Source of the DNA: Cardinalis cardinalis
Lineage: Eukaryota > Chordata > Aves > Passeriformes > Cardinalidae
Length of the DNA: 64,000 nt
Assembly (NCBI GenBank): GCA_014549065.1
Contig: JACDOX010000133.1
Coordinates: forward strand, 1,635,856 to 1,699,855
Direction: 5' to 3'
Shown: positions 1-13,530 of the stretch, piece after piece
Layout: each line of letters starts with the position of its first letter
How positions within the stretch are numbered: the first letter of the stretch is position 1
Notes under the pieces: generated by a model
Databases searched by the model: none
What the model saw: the letters and a program-made list of their open reading frames with translations, nothing else
Told to the model about the DNA's origin: nothing
Program-made: the position numbers and the translations under genes

Positions 1-132
1 CTAGAACAATTCTAGTAACCAGCTAGAACAATCCTGCTAACCAGCTGGAACAATCCCAGTAACTAGCTGGAACAATCCCAGTAACCAGCTACAACAATCC
101 CAGTAACCAGCTGGAACAATCGCTGCTGGCTG
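1..132. repeat. Minisatellite, 22-bp unit, six copies
   Basis: Six consecutive 22-bp units start at 1, 23, 45, 67, 89 and 111, each of the form CTGGAACAATCCCAGTAAC-AG. The first and last are diverged. The array runs off the left edge of the window. Confidence 0.95.
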
Positions 133-214
133 TAGTGAGCTGTTTCCACCTTTCCATTGAGGCTGATTCTGCCATAAAATCTCAAGGAACATCTCCCAGC
201 AGTCCTGTCCTGTT

Positions 215-302
215 GGTGAAAAGTAAAAAAATCTCCCCAACACGGTGAAAAGAACAAAAACCTCCCCAGCGTGGTGAAAAGAATAAAAACCTCCCCAACA
301 CG
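215..302. repeat. Minisatellite, 29-bp unit, three copies
   Basis: Three units start at 215, 244 and 273, each GGTGAAAAG, then A-rich sequence, then CTCCCCA. Short and imperfect. Confidence 0.85.
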
Positions 303-3300
303 GCCCTCCCCCTGGGTTTGGTGCCCAGGATGTGTCACAGCCCCACCACAGCACATCAGACTGAGCTCAGGTGACATCTGCCACACCTTTGGGTGGTGAC
401 ACAAGGGGAGCACCCTGCCAAGCCCTCTGCTGTCCCCTTCCCCAGCAGGAGCAGAAATTCAGTGAATACAAGAGGAAGCAAATCACACCCTTCCTGTCCA
501 GCAGCAAAATCAGAGAGCTCCAGGAGCAAGAAGAGCTGCAGTTTGTTGGTTGTCAGCACTGATTCATGCACTCAGCCTGGATGTACATCAAATCCTCTGC
601 TGGAAAAGCAGGATTAGTCATTGTTTCCAGAAAAATACAGCTTGCAGCAGACACCACAATGTATCTCTTTTCTTCTGCAGTTACTCATGCACTTATTNCT
701 TACAGTCTTGGTTGGCGGATTCGAAAAATTCAAACATGAAATTAATTATGGTGCTCGTTAATTCCTCTGCTCCTGGACAAAACCTGCACAGACAAAGCAA
801 AGGCTTTGTCTGCTCTGACGNGGCTGAGGGATCAGGGTCTATTGCTTCTTTATGGTGCTGCGCATCATCCCCCAAGGGAAAAGGGTCAACCTTTCCCCAG
901 GACAGAAAGAAAAACTTGGCATGAGGGCAGGAAACACTTTGGGTTTTCTTTTTCTGTGCCATCCCTCTCCATGAGAACATTTGCCCTGTTCCCTGGGCAG
1001 GGCAGGCAGGGTTTTAAATCCAGATTTCAGCTGTAATCCCTTTTTTGAGTTAGTTTCTGCTGCCCTTCAGCAGGACTGCTCTTCCTGCCACTGGTGGTGT
1101 TTATTTGTCATGGCTGGGGCAGAGGAGAGAATGGAATCACACATATATCCATTTCTAAGGAAGGCTTTTAAAGCTCTCCAAGATGCTTTTCCTCTAAGTA
1201 TTCCTATGGATCATCTGCCAGACCACCAGCCATGAGGCACTATCGAGTGTAGCAGCTCTCTGCTATTTTATTTATTCCTCCAGTTGGAAATAATCAAACC
1301 TTGCTAGAGCTGCGTGGAAAAGCAGGCTTGAAATATTAGTGATATGTTAGGAAAGGAAGNGGATTGTCATCACATAATTATAGGCAAAAATTATCTTCAT
1401 ATCTGTCATTGCTGCCACTTTTCCTGGAGCACCACTGGAAGGAAATAAACTTAAATTTATCTTAGCTGAACTGGATACCAACACCACCTTTGCTTTCATT
1501 GCTGCTGGGCTTCTGTATTGTTTTTTTAATACTGTATTTTCTGTCAGTGTAGCTAACAGAAAACAGTGAAAATGTAAAGATTTTCACAAATTCTAAAGTT
1601 TNGGATGATGTGAGCTCCTGGACCCTGATAAACAAGCACAGAGCCACCGGTGCCATGGCCAAACCCCATCTCTGCAGGGAAGGAGACACTGCAGAGACCA
1701 TTATTTCATAAATACCTGCCTGTTTCCATAACTCTTGGCTGGCTTCCACTCACACACATTTTGCAGACACATTTGACCATTTTCTCTGCCCATCTCAGAG
1801 GCTGCAGCCATAACAGCTCTCTGGAGCATCACTTTTGGATAACAGGCTGTGACAGACCCAGCGAGACCAGCAGGAAAAGAGCTGAGTCTGTTATGGAGAT
1901 CTCATCCCTGCCCAGGGCAGCCTGCTGCCAACTCAACATTAAACTTGCATTTTCAGCTCACTCAGGTGCCTTGGAAAGGCTTTTTGGATGAGGGACAAAC
2001 CACAGGAGTCTCAGCACATTTGGGCATTGAGAGCACAGTTTGCTGCAAAGGAATAATGCCAAGAAAACATCTGGAGTGATGGACAGCTGAGTGGCAGAGA
2101 TAATCCAGTCCTTAAACCATCCCCTGCTTTAAAATGCAAAATATTCAAACACAAAATTTCTCTAAATGTGGACTTTCATTGAGCAGACAATACCTCTGCT
2201 GCCCTTTTCCTTGGTGATCTAATCCAGATAAAATAGATAAAATCAATGATTTCACAGAGAATCTCAAAATGGAGCTCTTTCCTTTCACCCTGAAGAATCT
2301 ACAGCTTTAACTAGATGAGGAAAAGAAGAAAATGAACAATGGACAAACAAATACAAACACTTCCTGGGGAGAACAGGACTGGGAAGATGTGTTAATGGTA
2401 TTAAGAGAGGATTTGAAGAAAAGGAGAATATACAAGGTGGAACAGCTGTCAAGGAAAAGAACTGAAAAGATTTCTTCCTGCTGTGGAGAAGGACNTTGGA
2501 CCTTTGCTGGAAAACAGAAATTAAAACAAAGAAACTTTTGTTTTCAAGCTGTGTCAAAATAACTTTGCCAGCTTTTGACAGTGTTTTGTGGGAAAGGTTT
2601 TGGCAAATCCCACATGAGGAGAGGTGAGAGGACAAAGGAGAGCAGAGGTGCTGGGGTCCAAAGCCATTGCTGGGGACAGCAGTGAGGAGCTGCAGGTGAC
2701 GCCAGGAGGAGCAAGCTCAGTGATTTTGTGACCCACAGTCTAGGGGGTTTTTTCCCAGCTTTTTTATCTTTGGAGTGTAGAAATTGTCTGAATCCCTCTC
2801 TTTTTGAATTTTAATATGTGAGTTGTCCCCACAGCAACTTTTCCAGCAGCTCCACAACAGGCTAAACTCACNCATGGAAAGATGCAACACCCCACAGGAA
2901 AACAAAAAGCAGGGAGGGACTCATCAAGCACTTGGTTCTTTGTGACATGGAGAAAAAAGANCTAAAATCCAGTTTGGGGATATCTGGGTGGGCTTTTCTT
3001 TGCTGCTTAGACCCCATCATCAAAGCAACACAAGGACCAGAGGAGACACCAAAACTGCTCCTAATTGCAGGGATTGGGTGCAAAGCAGGGAGAGGATGCC
3101 CAGGCAGTGTTTGGGCTGCTAGAAGGAGCAATGTGGAAAGGCCAGGCTTAAAGAAATAAAAAAGAGGAGACAGAATTCTTCTGGGAGTGGTGGGAGGTGT
3201 GAGATAAATCAGTTCTGCCTAAAGAAAATCCATAAACTGCTTTCCAGGTCATAAAGAGAAATATGTTGCACATGAGGAATTTGTTCTTAGCTTTTCTTCA

Positions 3301-3615
3301 GCAGAGGCCTGAAAGAAGGCACTGTCATTTNTATAGAGAGAAAATATTTTAACAAGATGTTCTGTCCTTGAGCAGAGGCCTCTTCCCTGTGCTGTGGAGC
3401 CCTTGATCCCCAGAGCCAAACGTGTGGGACTGGAAAAGCAGCTGAGGCACAGCAGCCACCTCCCTGCAACACCCAGAGCCAGCAGGAGCTGCTGGAAATG
3501 GTGCCTGGGGAAGGCTGAGCTGGAACAGAGCTACAGAATAGAGCAGGGATTTATTAAAAGGATCCTCCTCAATGGATCCACCTTGGGCTGCACAAGAGCC
3601 CAGCCAGGGCTGCAC

Positions 3616-3729
3616 CCAAGATGAACCAAAATGGTCCCAAAATGAACCAAAATGGTCCCAAAATGAACCCAAGATGAACCAAAATGGTCCCAAAATGAGC
3701 CCAAGATGAACCAAAATGGTCCCAAAATG
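3616..3729. repeat. Minisatellite built from AACCAAAATGGTCCCAAAATG
   Basis: About five copies of a 15-21 bp motif alternating with an AACCCAAGATG spacer. Read on the minus strand it gives open frames rich in FILGPFW-type repeats, which are a by-product of the repeat. Confidence 0.95.
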
Positions 3730-5194
3730 CACGAGCGCTCCCGGGGTCTCTCCCTTGGATCAGTTCTGCTCCATTTGCACCTTGCAGTTCATTGTCCCAT
3801 TCCAGCTTTAGCCCCTGCAGTCCCACCCTGCTTGTTTTTCTCTCTCCAGCCCACGGGGTTTGTGCTCTTGGGGCTGAGATTTGGATCATTTGTCCTTGGT
3901 GCCCAGCTGGAGCAGGAATTGTTTTGTCTCCCTGCTCTGTGCACAGAGCTCAGCATCCCCTGATGTGAACCCAGACCCACACACTAAAGCAGCACAGAAT
4001 GTGAAAAACAGAAAAGCCAGAACCTGAGGCCTCAGAACAGGCTTTGCTCCTGACAAACACGTAAATCTCTGCTCCTGAAGCAGCTCCCTGTGGGAGCAGG
4101 AGCATCCCAGGGATGCTGGCTCCAGGTGTGTTGGGCACTGGGTGCATCTGCCAGCCCATTTCCAGTGTCCCTCTGCTGCTGCCTCTGAGTTTGGAACACA
4201 AGAACAGCTCCCAGGACAAACCAGGTGTTTTCCCATGCCTGGAATGCTTCCTGCCTCGCTGATGAGGCAAAATTTGGATGGAACCCAGGCAGTGCCCTCC
4301 AACCACCATCGTCTGCAGGGCTGCTGGACCCAGCAGGGATGAATGATCCCACAGAGTGCTGTGCCTGCCCTTGCCTGAGGGACAGGAGATGGGTCACTGT
4401 GCCACCAGGCTGTGGGACACCCTGCCTGGAGGATCCCAGCATCATCCCNCCCTCCTGTGATTCAGCCTCTCCTTTCCTGCTGCCGTGGGCACAGCTCTCA
4501 GCCTTGCAACACCCCACACATCTCATTCCCCTCCAGGGATTAATGGCCTGAATTTCCACATTTCAGGGCAAGCTGGCAAAAAAAAAGCCACATCCTGTGT
4601 GAGTCAGGTACAACAGCCTTGTGGTTCCATCACGCTGAGATGTGACATCCTGGGCAGATTCCTCCTGCTCCTGCAGATTCCTGCTGCCCCATGCCCAGGA
4701 AAANGCCAAGGCAACCCTGTCCTAGCAGCCTTAGTCAAACCTTTCAGCTCTGGAGGGTTTTGGAAATAAATATAAATATACTTGTGCTTATTCAGGAATA
4801 AATGGAAATAAACAGGGTGTTTTGCTTCTTGTTGGTGGCTTTGACAGGTGCAAGGCTTTGGGGTGGTACAAGGTTGGTGATGGGACCCATCAGAGGCAAA
4901 GCATCAGCCAGGACAAAATCCANGGCAAAATTTGGGCAAAATCCCTGCTCCTCTCCAAGCCACAGCATTTATTCCAAGCCCAGTGTAAGGGTATTTTTCT
5001 TTCCAACAGCTCAGGATTTGTGCTAAGTTATTGTTGGCTACTCTGCATTCGTAGATATTTTCACATCTGTAAGCCTGTAAAAGGTGACATTGATCTTTCT
5101 GTGTTTCTCTGGGTGAGATTATTTTGGAAAAGGCACCTTGTAGGTATAGGATAGGCTTTGCCTCACCCTTTAATCATGTCAAAACTCAGGTGGT

Positions 5195-5385
5195 CAAAAC
5201 AAAAAACAAAACAAAACCACAAACAAACAAAAAGAAAATAAACCAAAAATCCAAACAAACAAATACAACAATAAATATAAACATAAATATAAACTTAAAT
5301 ATAAGTGTAAATATAAATTTAAATTTAAATGTAAATATAAATATAAGTGTAAATATAAATTTAAATTTAAATGTAAATATATGAA
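5195..5385. repeat. AT-rich low-complexity block with a 42-44 bp duplication
   Basis: CAAAA-type sequence (5195-5270) passes into AAATATAAAC-type sequence. A block of about 42 bp (5299-5340) recurs immediately as 5341-5382. The open reading frame across it (NINLNLNV-like) reflects the repeat. Confidence 0.9.
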
Positions 5386-6522
5386 AGACCCAGTTTCAAT
5401 TTTTGAATTTCTAGCCCTGGTTTATTGCCATCAATCTGTAAAGTCAAAGCTCTTGGAGCCATTTTCACCAAACGATGACCAAAAACAGGTCAAAAATGAC
5501 AAAGTAAATGCACTCTGAGTGCAATATGACTTAATTTTAACCAGCAGGAGTTTCAGGGGGATTAAAAAAAAAAAAAAGGAAAAGAACTTGTTGACATGAA
5601 GCATGTGGAGTCACTCATCCAGCATTGTGTAAGGGCTGTAAATCTGCCTGGAAATGAGGCATGAAATGCATCATAAAAAGTATATCATCAAAACTATAAG
5701 ATCAGCTGAAAATTTATGGTAGGTAGCTTGGGGAGAGCGTTACATGTCTGGACTTTAAATTAAATACAGCTCTTCAGCTGTATAATCCTGCAAGCTTTTG
5801 CACAGAACTCCTTTTTCNCATTTCCCCCTCCTTGCACCAGCTCTCAGCAGTAAAATCCCCACACTATTTTCTGTAAATTCAGCAATGAAAACTCTGTAAT
5901 CTGAAAGCCAATACCAAACCTGCCACAGCGAGTGAGTTACAGCAGAAACATCACTGGTTTAAACTTTGGGGGGAAATAAAGCTCAAAAATGAAACCGAGG
6001 ATTTGTCCTCTCCTGCAAAAGGTTCTGTTGAGTCAACCATTGCAGCTCCCCATTCTCATCATTACTTCAAGATGTTCTTCTGACCCCCATAACCCCACTG
6101 TAATTATCTTCTTGGTGTTAGTTTCTGTTTCTTCATCTCCCCAAAGATTATTATTGTCTCTCTGTGACCAGATGAAAACCAGATGGGGAGGATAAAGGGG
6201 AGAGATGGAGATTTGGTGTCTACCTGATTTCTGCTGTGCCTGGTGACTGTGGGCATGCATGATCAAAATTAAAGCATTCAATTACTCTCTAAAGCCTAAT
6301 AGAAATTGTTCTTTTGGTTTCAGTGTTGTGCCAAGGGAGTGGGGATCGTGATCCTTCCAAATTATCCTTCCAAGGGGCCAGAGGTTTATCTCACCTGAAT
6401 TTCCCTGCTCTACAAACCAGCCAACAAATTGCCCAGCACAAATCTGCAGGAGGTCTCTTAATCTCTGATCATCCATCAAGAAAAGGCTGCAGAGAGCAAT
6501 GGGAGAAAGATTCTCCTGCCCA

Positions 6523-6923
6523 CTGAAGAAACACAAAATAAGAACAGTCTCTAAAACAAACTAAGCTCATCTTTCCNTGGTATCTCCTGCAGCTTCTTGG
6601 TTTTTTCTGATAATTCTTGAAGACGAAGTACTGAACCACGCTCCTTTCACCTGGAGTAATTCATGCCATATATTTATATTATTGAACTGTTTCATCCTAA
6701 TTCCTATTGCAGCCTGGGATGCGCTGAAGAAACACAAAATAAAAGCACTCTCTAAAACAAGCCAAGCTNATATTTTCCCTGGTATCTCCTGNAGCTTCTT
6801 GGTTTTTCTGATAATTCTNGAAGATGAAGCACTGAACCACAGTCCTTTCACCTGGAGTAATTCCTACCATATATTTATATTATTGAACGGTTTCANCCTG
6901 ATTCCTATTGCAGTCTGGGATGC
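6523..6923. repeat. Tandem duplication of a 201-bp segment
   Basis: Copy 1 is 6523-6723 and copy 2 is 6724-6923. Both begin CTGAAGAAACACAAAATAA and end GCAG-CTGGGATGC, about 90% alike by eye. The sequence after copy 2 is unrelated. Confidence 0.93.
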
Positions 6924-7141
6924 TCTGTGCCTTCCCCTGTTCTTTGGAGCCCTGGGAGCCAGCATTGTGCAATCCCCCACTGCTGCAGCTCTGCCAGTTG
7001 TAGTGGAAAAGTTTGAGCAAGAAAAAAAATCTCCTTGGCCGGACACCAACCACACTCCTCAAAATCAATGTCAGGGCTTTGCTGAGGCTCAGATTTCGTG
7101 GCCAGCAAGAGCTGCTGTGGCCCAGATTTGCAGCAGGCTGC

Positions 7142-7525
7142 TGTGACCGTGTTCACAGGGGTCTGAGGANGAGGGAAGAGATGAGGNTCTNACTCCATGT
7201 TTCAGGAGGCTTGATTNATTATTTTATGATATATATTATATTAAAACTNTACTAAAAGAATAGAAGAAAGNATTTCATCAGAAGGCTGGCTAAGAATAGA
7301 AAAAGAAAGAATGATAACAAAGGCTTGTGGCTCGGACAGAGAGTCTGAGCCAGCTGGGCTGTGATTGGCCATTAATTAGAAACAACCACANGAGACCAAT
7401 CCCAGANNCACCTGTTGCATTCCACAGCAGCAGATAACCATTGTTTGCATTTTGTTCCTGAGGCCTCTCAGCTTCTTGGGAGAAGACATCCTAAGGACAG
7501 GATTTTCCATAAAATGTCTGTGACA
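7142..7525 (-). mobile_element. Solo LTR, family A copy 1 (endogenous retrovirus)
   Basis: 384 bp with TG...CA ends, about 85-90% like the copies at 9488 and 19896. Flanking hexamers GGCTGC (7136-7141) and GGGTGC (7526-7531) differ by one base, fitting a 6-bp target-site duplication. The element's transcription runs on the minus strand, judged from the polyadenylation signal of the better-oriented copy at 9.8 kb. No internal viral sequence adjoins it. Confidence 0.85.
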
Positions 7526-8828
7526 GGGTGCTGCCACCCTCACCCATCCTGGGGCTGTCCCCAGGGGTGGCTGTGCAGGGCAGCCCCGTGTTTGCTCTGC
7601 TCCCCGCACACTGTGGCTGAAGCCTGGGCTGGCTTTCAGCATTTCCTCACTCTGACAGCTGATTTGTAGCTTGCTGCTTTCCCAGCCACCGCTCTATGCT
7701 CCCACTGCCGCCATCTCCCAAGCAAACAGGAACTTATCCTCATCAGCAATGCCAAAGCCAGGCTCAGAGACAACACAGAAACCTTCNCCAGACAGCACAA
7801 AAACTGGCAGGAAGCTCATCCTGGGGCCAAAGCCAAACACCCATCTTTGTGTTTAGGCACCCCAAAAGCTGCTCAAGCCTGACCTGTTACCAACATGTGA
7901 CACATGGAATAAATTCTGCTGAGTATCTCCAGACTAAGCCAAACACTGCTGCCACTGGGCAGGCCNGGTGGTTTTTAGTGTTAATGAGAGGTTCAATAAT
8001 TGGAGCAGAAATTTGGGATTCACAGGTGGGCAGTAAGGCCTTTGTAAGCCCTGAGCGAGCAGGGATTGTTGTGTGACCCCAAAACTCCCAGCCTGGTGCC
8101 CAAGGTCCCTCCTGGACAAGGGGAGGAGGAGGAGGAGCGGATGTTACCTTCATCCCTTGCTCAGCTGCCCTGTTGGCTTCTCAGTCTGGAATTGGAGTCA
8201 AAGACTTCCCAGCCTTCATCCANCTCTGGCTGGGAGAAAGAAAAGGAATTCCCCAGGGTCTGCTTCCCACAGTGCTGGAAAAACCTGGGTAGAGAAGAGA
8301 CATCAGGTCTGTGATCCCCTGCTTGGCACAAAAGGTGACTCTAAAAGAAGCTGGCACCATCACCCACAGTGACAATTCTGCTTGCAAGGCCCAGGAAATC
8401 CCAGGATAAAGTGAGGGTGAAACACGGAAGAAAACAACAGGGGAAAAAGTGACAGGGTCTACACAGGCCTGGCTAAGTCTGCACTTCAGTTTAGATGGTT
8501 TTGTACTTTTAAAATGAATTTTTGATGAAATTATAATTAAAATTATACTGTGGTTGTGGTTTTCCCTTTTCTTTCCAAACAGTTCCATTGAATTTTAAAC
8601 TAGGCTAAGAAACAGTGNTACCAAAGAGAATTTACTCATCCTCTTTAGGGTATTTTAAAGGTATTGGCTGTTCAAATGGTGATGAAAACTGTCAAGAAAA
8701 TGCAGGGCATTTATTTGGAGGCAGGAAACACTGAAGGAAGGCAGAGGCAAAAGCAAAAGTCACCAAATATGTGAGCACAAAGTCTGTGGGTCTCCTTTTC
8801 CAGACTCCAGCACTGTCTCCTGCTGCCT

Positions 8829-8913
8829 GCACATCCCGTCCCATCCCATCCCGTCCCGTCCCATCCCATCCCATCCCATCCCATCCCTTCCCATCCCCAT
8901 CCCATCCCTCCCT
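8829..8913. repeat. Microsatellite (CCATC)n with CCGTC variants
   Basis: About 16 pentamers of CCATC/CCGTC. The minus-strand open frames rich in GMGWDG are translations of this repeat. Confidence 0.95.
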
Positions 8914-9081
8914 CTCCAGGGTGCATTTCTGCCCCTCACTGACACACTGCTTGGACCATCAGGGCAACAGAAGCTGATCCCTGAGGAGCAGCTCCTGCTT
9001 CCAGCACACCATGTTCTGCACCACATTCCAAGTCTCCTCTGCTCCATTTTATCACTGAGGTCTTGGCTGCATTCTTCTGCT

Positions 9082-9160
9082 TTTTTTTCCTTTTTTTTTT
9101 CTCTTTTTGTCCTTTTGCCTATTTCTTCTTTTATTTATTTTAGGGTTTTTTTTCAGCAAG
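9082..9160. repeat. T-rich low-complexity tract
   Basis: Runs of T8-T10 separated by CC or CTC. No further structure. Confidence 0.8.
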
Positions 9161-9487
9161 CTTTTCTCTAGCAATCTGCTGGAANGAACAGCCAGCCTGT
9201 GTCAGCTGGGATGGAGCTGAGCACGGGGCTGAGATTTATGTGAGCTGAATGCTCAGACAGTGGTTCAGGGTGGAAACTCTTACCCAGCACAGCCCGCTGG
9301 GTGATTTTACACAGATTTACTCTCTGTCTGATCTCTAGGAACCTTTGCATGCAAACCTTGTGGATGTGCTCACCCACAGAGGCAGCAGCTGGAGAAGAGT
9401 TTGGGCTCAGCCCTTTGCCACCAGGGGCCGAGCCCAGTGCCTCAGTTTCCCTGNAAGGCTGGATTTTGGGGATTCAGGACTGCCCAC

Positions 9488-9885
9488 TGTCACAGACACA
9501 TTTTNTGAAAAATCCTTTCCTTAGGATTTTATCTCCTGAGAAGCTGAGAGGCCTCAGGAACAAAATGCAAACAATGGTTATCTGCTGCTGTGGGATGCAA
9601 CAGGTGCATCTGGGATTGGNCTCNTGNGGTTGTTGCTAATTAATGGCCAATCACAGNCCAGCTGGCTCAGACTCTCTGAGAGTCACAAGATTTTATTATC
9701 ATTCCATTCTTTTTTCCTTTCAAGCCTTCTGATGAAATCCTTTCTTCTATTCCTTTAGTATAGTTTTAGTGTGTCATTTTCTTTTAATATAAAATACATG
9801 ATANAATAATAAATCAGCCTNCTGAAACATGGAGTCAGATTCTCATCTCTTCCCTGGTCCTGGGACCCCTGTGAACCTCACCACA
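9488..9885 (+). mobile_element. Solo LTR, family A copy 2 (endogenous retrovirus)
   Basis: Starts TGTCACAGACAC and ends near CCTCACCACA. It contains CCAATCACAG-type and AT-rich promoter-like sequence and AATAAA at 9808-9813, placing transcription on the plus strand. Flanks GCCCAC and GCCACC are only partly alike. Opposite orientation to the other two copies. Confidence 0.85.
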
Positions 9886-12279
9886 GCCACCACTTCTGCA
9901 AATGCTGCATCTGCTCTGGAGGAGGCTGAGAGGTGTCTCAGCACTTTACACCCAGATTTTGAAAAGGTTGAGATCCAAAATAATTTTCAGGTGCCCAAAT
10001 GAGAGCAAAACCTTTTCAGTCCAGCCCTTCCTCACCCTTCACTGTCCTATAAACCCAATGGCTGTGCCACAGGGAACATCCCAGAGCCCTTCACCTGCCA
10101 GAGGAAGAAAATGCCCTGCAGAGAAAGAGGAGCAAGCAGCTCCCCCTGGCACCACTTCTCATCAGCTTTCTAGGCAATTTGGGACCTCTCCCACAGGGGT
10201 GCAGCCCCAGGTTCTGGGAACAAATCAGTTGTCATTTGCTCGTTTGAATTTGGGGCTTTACTCCTTTGCAAAGGATCTGTCTTGACTTTAAAACAGAAGC
10301 GTGGAAGAAGGGAAAATAACAGATCACCAGGGAAAAAACACTAGTTAGAACATAAAAATCTAACACTGTTAGATTTTAAAAATGCATTACTTTTTAAACC
10401 ATTCATTTGGGGGCTGGTGATGCTCTTGAAATCCTTAAAGATGGAAACACGAGGCTCAGAAAATTCAGAATAGGAGATTAATCAGTTCCCTTCTCCCAAA
10501 GGGGCTTTGCAGAGCTTGGTCACATTTTTCCTCCTCCTTTCTCAACCCAAAGCTCCCGAGGTCCCTTCAGCAGGGCTGGGTTGGGTTGTGCAGCAGGACA
10601 TTCGCATGGGAACAGCCCTCTCTGCACAGGCATCAGAAGAGAAAAAACTGAAGTAAATCATTAAAGAAAAATTTAATTAAACTTTTAAAGTAAAAACTAT
10701 TTAAGTGAACATCTAAGGAGGCTTTGCTGGGTGTGAATGAGGCTGCAGAGATGTGTCCCAAGGACTGGGAGGGCTGTCACTCGTCTGCTCCACCACGTGT
10801 GGATCCTCCTGAACGCTCCAGAGCTGGAGGCATCCCAGTTTTGGGTGAGGAAGAGCTCACTGCAGCCCTTTCAGGGAAAGCCCCAGCTTTGTGATTCCTT
10901 TTGCACAAAATAAAGGCATCAAGCCTGACTCTGGCCCGAGCTTGGCAGTTTGCCTGTGGAAAACATAACAATATGCAACGTTCCTCGTGCCAGTGGAGAG
11001 CCCCAAAACTATTTTAATTATTGGTTTTGGTAACTGAATCACAATAGAGAATTCAATAGGGCATTTTTGGGTTCTTAACTCACAGTCCATACATTCCTCC
11101 TCCATATCCTGGGGAGGTGCTGTAGCCAGGATTATTCTGGTTTGGAGACACTTAAAACCAGTTTAAGGGTAATCATGGCACATTTGTCCAGACCTAAGCA
11201 AATTCTACCCAAGATTCCCTCGAGCTTTTTTGGTTGGTTTGAGTGGCTGAGGGGACCAGGAGCACCTTGCAACCCTGAGCCCACAAAAAGCCACCTCAAG
11301 GTTCCAACAACCAGTTGAGGATCAGCAGAAAAATTATTTTGGAAGGATCATGGAAAGCAAAATGGCTTAAAAAAAACTAAGAATGTATATGAAAATATGA
11401 TGGTGGTGGTGAAAAGGAGCAGTGAGAGAGAACTGCTGCTCTGTTCCCCTGCCATCAGTGTCACAGCTGTGCCTGCCAGGGCAGCGCCCGATATGCAGAG
11501 AGCAGAGCACTCAGCATCAACCACCCCTCCTTTCCTTCCCCTGCACTCACACTTTTTGGTTTTAAATGCCTCTCATTTTAACTGATCACAGCCAACAGGG
11601 TACCCTCAGACTGAAGTGAAAATCCATTAAAAGTGCAGGACACACTGGAGCTCTCCAGAAATGAAACAAAATCCAAGGAATTACCTCGAGGCTGTGTCCC
11701 AGGGAACGCTGCCTCTCCTCCCTGNGCATTTCTCCAGCAGCTGGGAGGGTTTGAGTTGCTGGGAAGGATGCTGCACTCAGCCCTGGGCTGCCTCCAGCCT
11801 GTGGATCCAGGAGCAGAGTCAGGACACCTGTACCTAAAAGCAAAACCATCCAAGTCTGCTTGGATGCGCTGCCTCAGAGAGATTATTCTTTTCAGATGAG
11901 AAGGAACTATTCAGCCCTGCCCATCCTGGAAAGACAATATTGTATTTCTTACAAGAACTGGGATAATAATCCCTGGCACAACTCAGGACATTGCTCTGCT
12001 CTCCTGAAATTCCCCCACCCTGAGTTTACAGTTGGTGCATTAATCTTTATTCCCCCCCCCAAAAAAAACATAAACTCGACTCCTGCTGCCTGGCCAGCCT
12101 TGTCTGTCTGTACAGCCCAGCCTGGAGTTACAGTGCTGAAGGAATGTGCTGCAATGCTGAGCCTTGCCAAGCCTGAATTTGGATTATTCCNGCCTCTCCA
12201 GGCCTTTAAAAATGGATATATTTTGCTACCTACCCCACTCTCCTGATGGGAGCAGCTCTGCAGCAGGCAGGAGGCCACC

Positions 12280-12470
12280 AGCACCCCTCAGGGTGTGAAT
12301 GTGGAACTAATTAAAAATTAAATAAAGCAGGAACTAATCCTGCTCTGCTTTATCAGAGCCAGGGTCTGGGCAGANCCACGGGTCTGGTCTGGGGGTGTTT
12401 ATAAAGGAACAAGGAGAGAACTTGCAAAAGGCTGAGCTGGTGTTGCACCAGGAAGGGTTTTACAGGAACC
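12280..12470. repeat. Dispersed direct repeat, copy A
   Basis: Aligns with 17889-18005: CTGCTCTGCTTTATCAGAG, then GAGAGAACTTGCAAAA, GCTGAGCTGGTGTTGCA and AGGAAGGG-TTTACAGGA. Copy A has about 50 extra bases in the middle. Repeat family not recognised. Confidence 0.8.
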
Positions 12471-13530
12471 GGGTGGGTTTCACTGCTCTCTGGAGGTTTC
12501 TGGATCAGTCTGGGACTTGGCACAGATAAAATAATCTGAATTATGTTGCCCCCACCTTTCTGGGAGTTGCCCTGGGCTGTCTGGTCACTGCTGNTGGGGT
12601 GAGGATTAAAGAAGGGACATCTGTGGCATCTGTGATGGAGGAGCTCTGGCCACAGCCCTGCAGCAGTGGGGTCAGGGGCTGCTCCTGCCACAGCAATGGG
12701 TTTTACTGCTGCAATATCACCACAGCATAAATAACCAGGCAAACAGAAAACAGCTCCATTTATAACAATCCAAAGTGACNCTCTAAATCTCCACCTATAA
12801 ATATATGAACCTCCAAATAAATACCCTTGAGGCCATTATTAAGGCACACCCTCTCCACCTCAGGCTTTTTCTAATGAGCAAGAGAGCAGACTTTAAATAA
12901 ACCTGGCTCATGCCAGGCTTTGCAGCCCAGGGGCTGCAGCACCCAGGCCAAAAGGCAAAAATCATCTCAGGTGGATCTGAACTCCGAGAGGCACCGAGCA
13001 AACAGCTCTGCAAGCACAGGAGCTGGAGCTGTTTATCACCAGCAGGAGGAGGTGAGGTGACCTGTGGAGCCAAGCTCCTGTGGCTCTGACAGGAATCTCA
13101 GGATATTCCCCTTCCAGGACCCGGCACAAAGGCTGTGTCTGGCCAGACACGGTGCCTTGGAGGGATGGAGCTCCAGCTCTGCCGGGGCAAGGAGTCAAAC
13201 GCCACAAACCTCCATCCAAGCCTCACACCTGATGGCACTCTGAGCCAGTCCAGACCATCATCTGGGGTTTGTGCTCTGCTCCTTCCACCCTGTGCAGCTG
13301 CCAGCCTGCCTGCCTTCTCTCTGAGAGAGCTGAGGAGACAATGCCAGCAGATCCTTCCAAAATCAAAAGGAATCCTGGGGGAAAAACCAGGTTTTAGGCA
13401 ATCTTAGACTGATGAGGAGCTGTGAGACCACATGGCNGACAGGATCCTCCAAGCCCCAGCTGGGAGAAGTCCAGGGGCAGTGTGGGCTCTAATGAGGCTC
13501 TGGTGGGACCAACTCTGACTGAAACAGGGA

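Noticed and set aside
3531..3889. Minus-strand frames with repeated FILGPFW
   Set aside because: Product of the AACCAAAATGGTCCC minisatellite; no conserved domain and overlapping frames are equally open.
5124..5384. NINLNLNV repeat protein
   Set aside because: AT-rich low-complexity DNA without a promoter or start context.
8692..9047. Minus-strand frames with GMGWDG repeats
   Set aside because: They are the translation of the (CCATC)n microsatellite, open in several frames at once.
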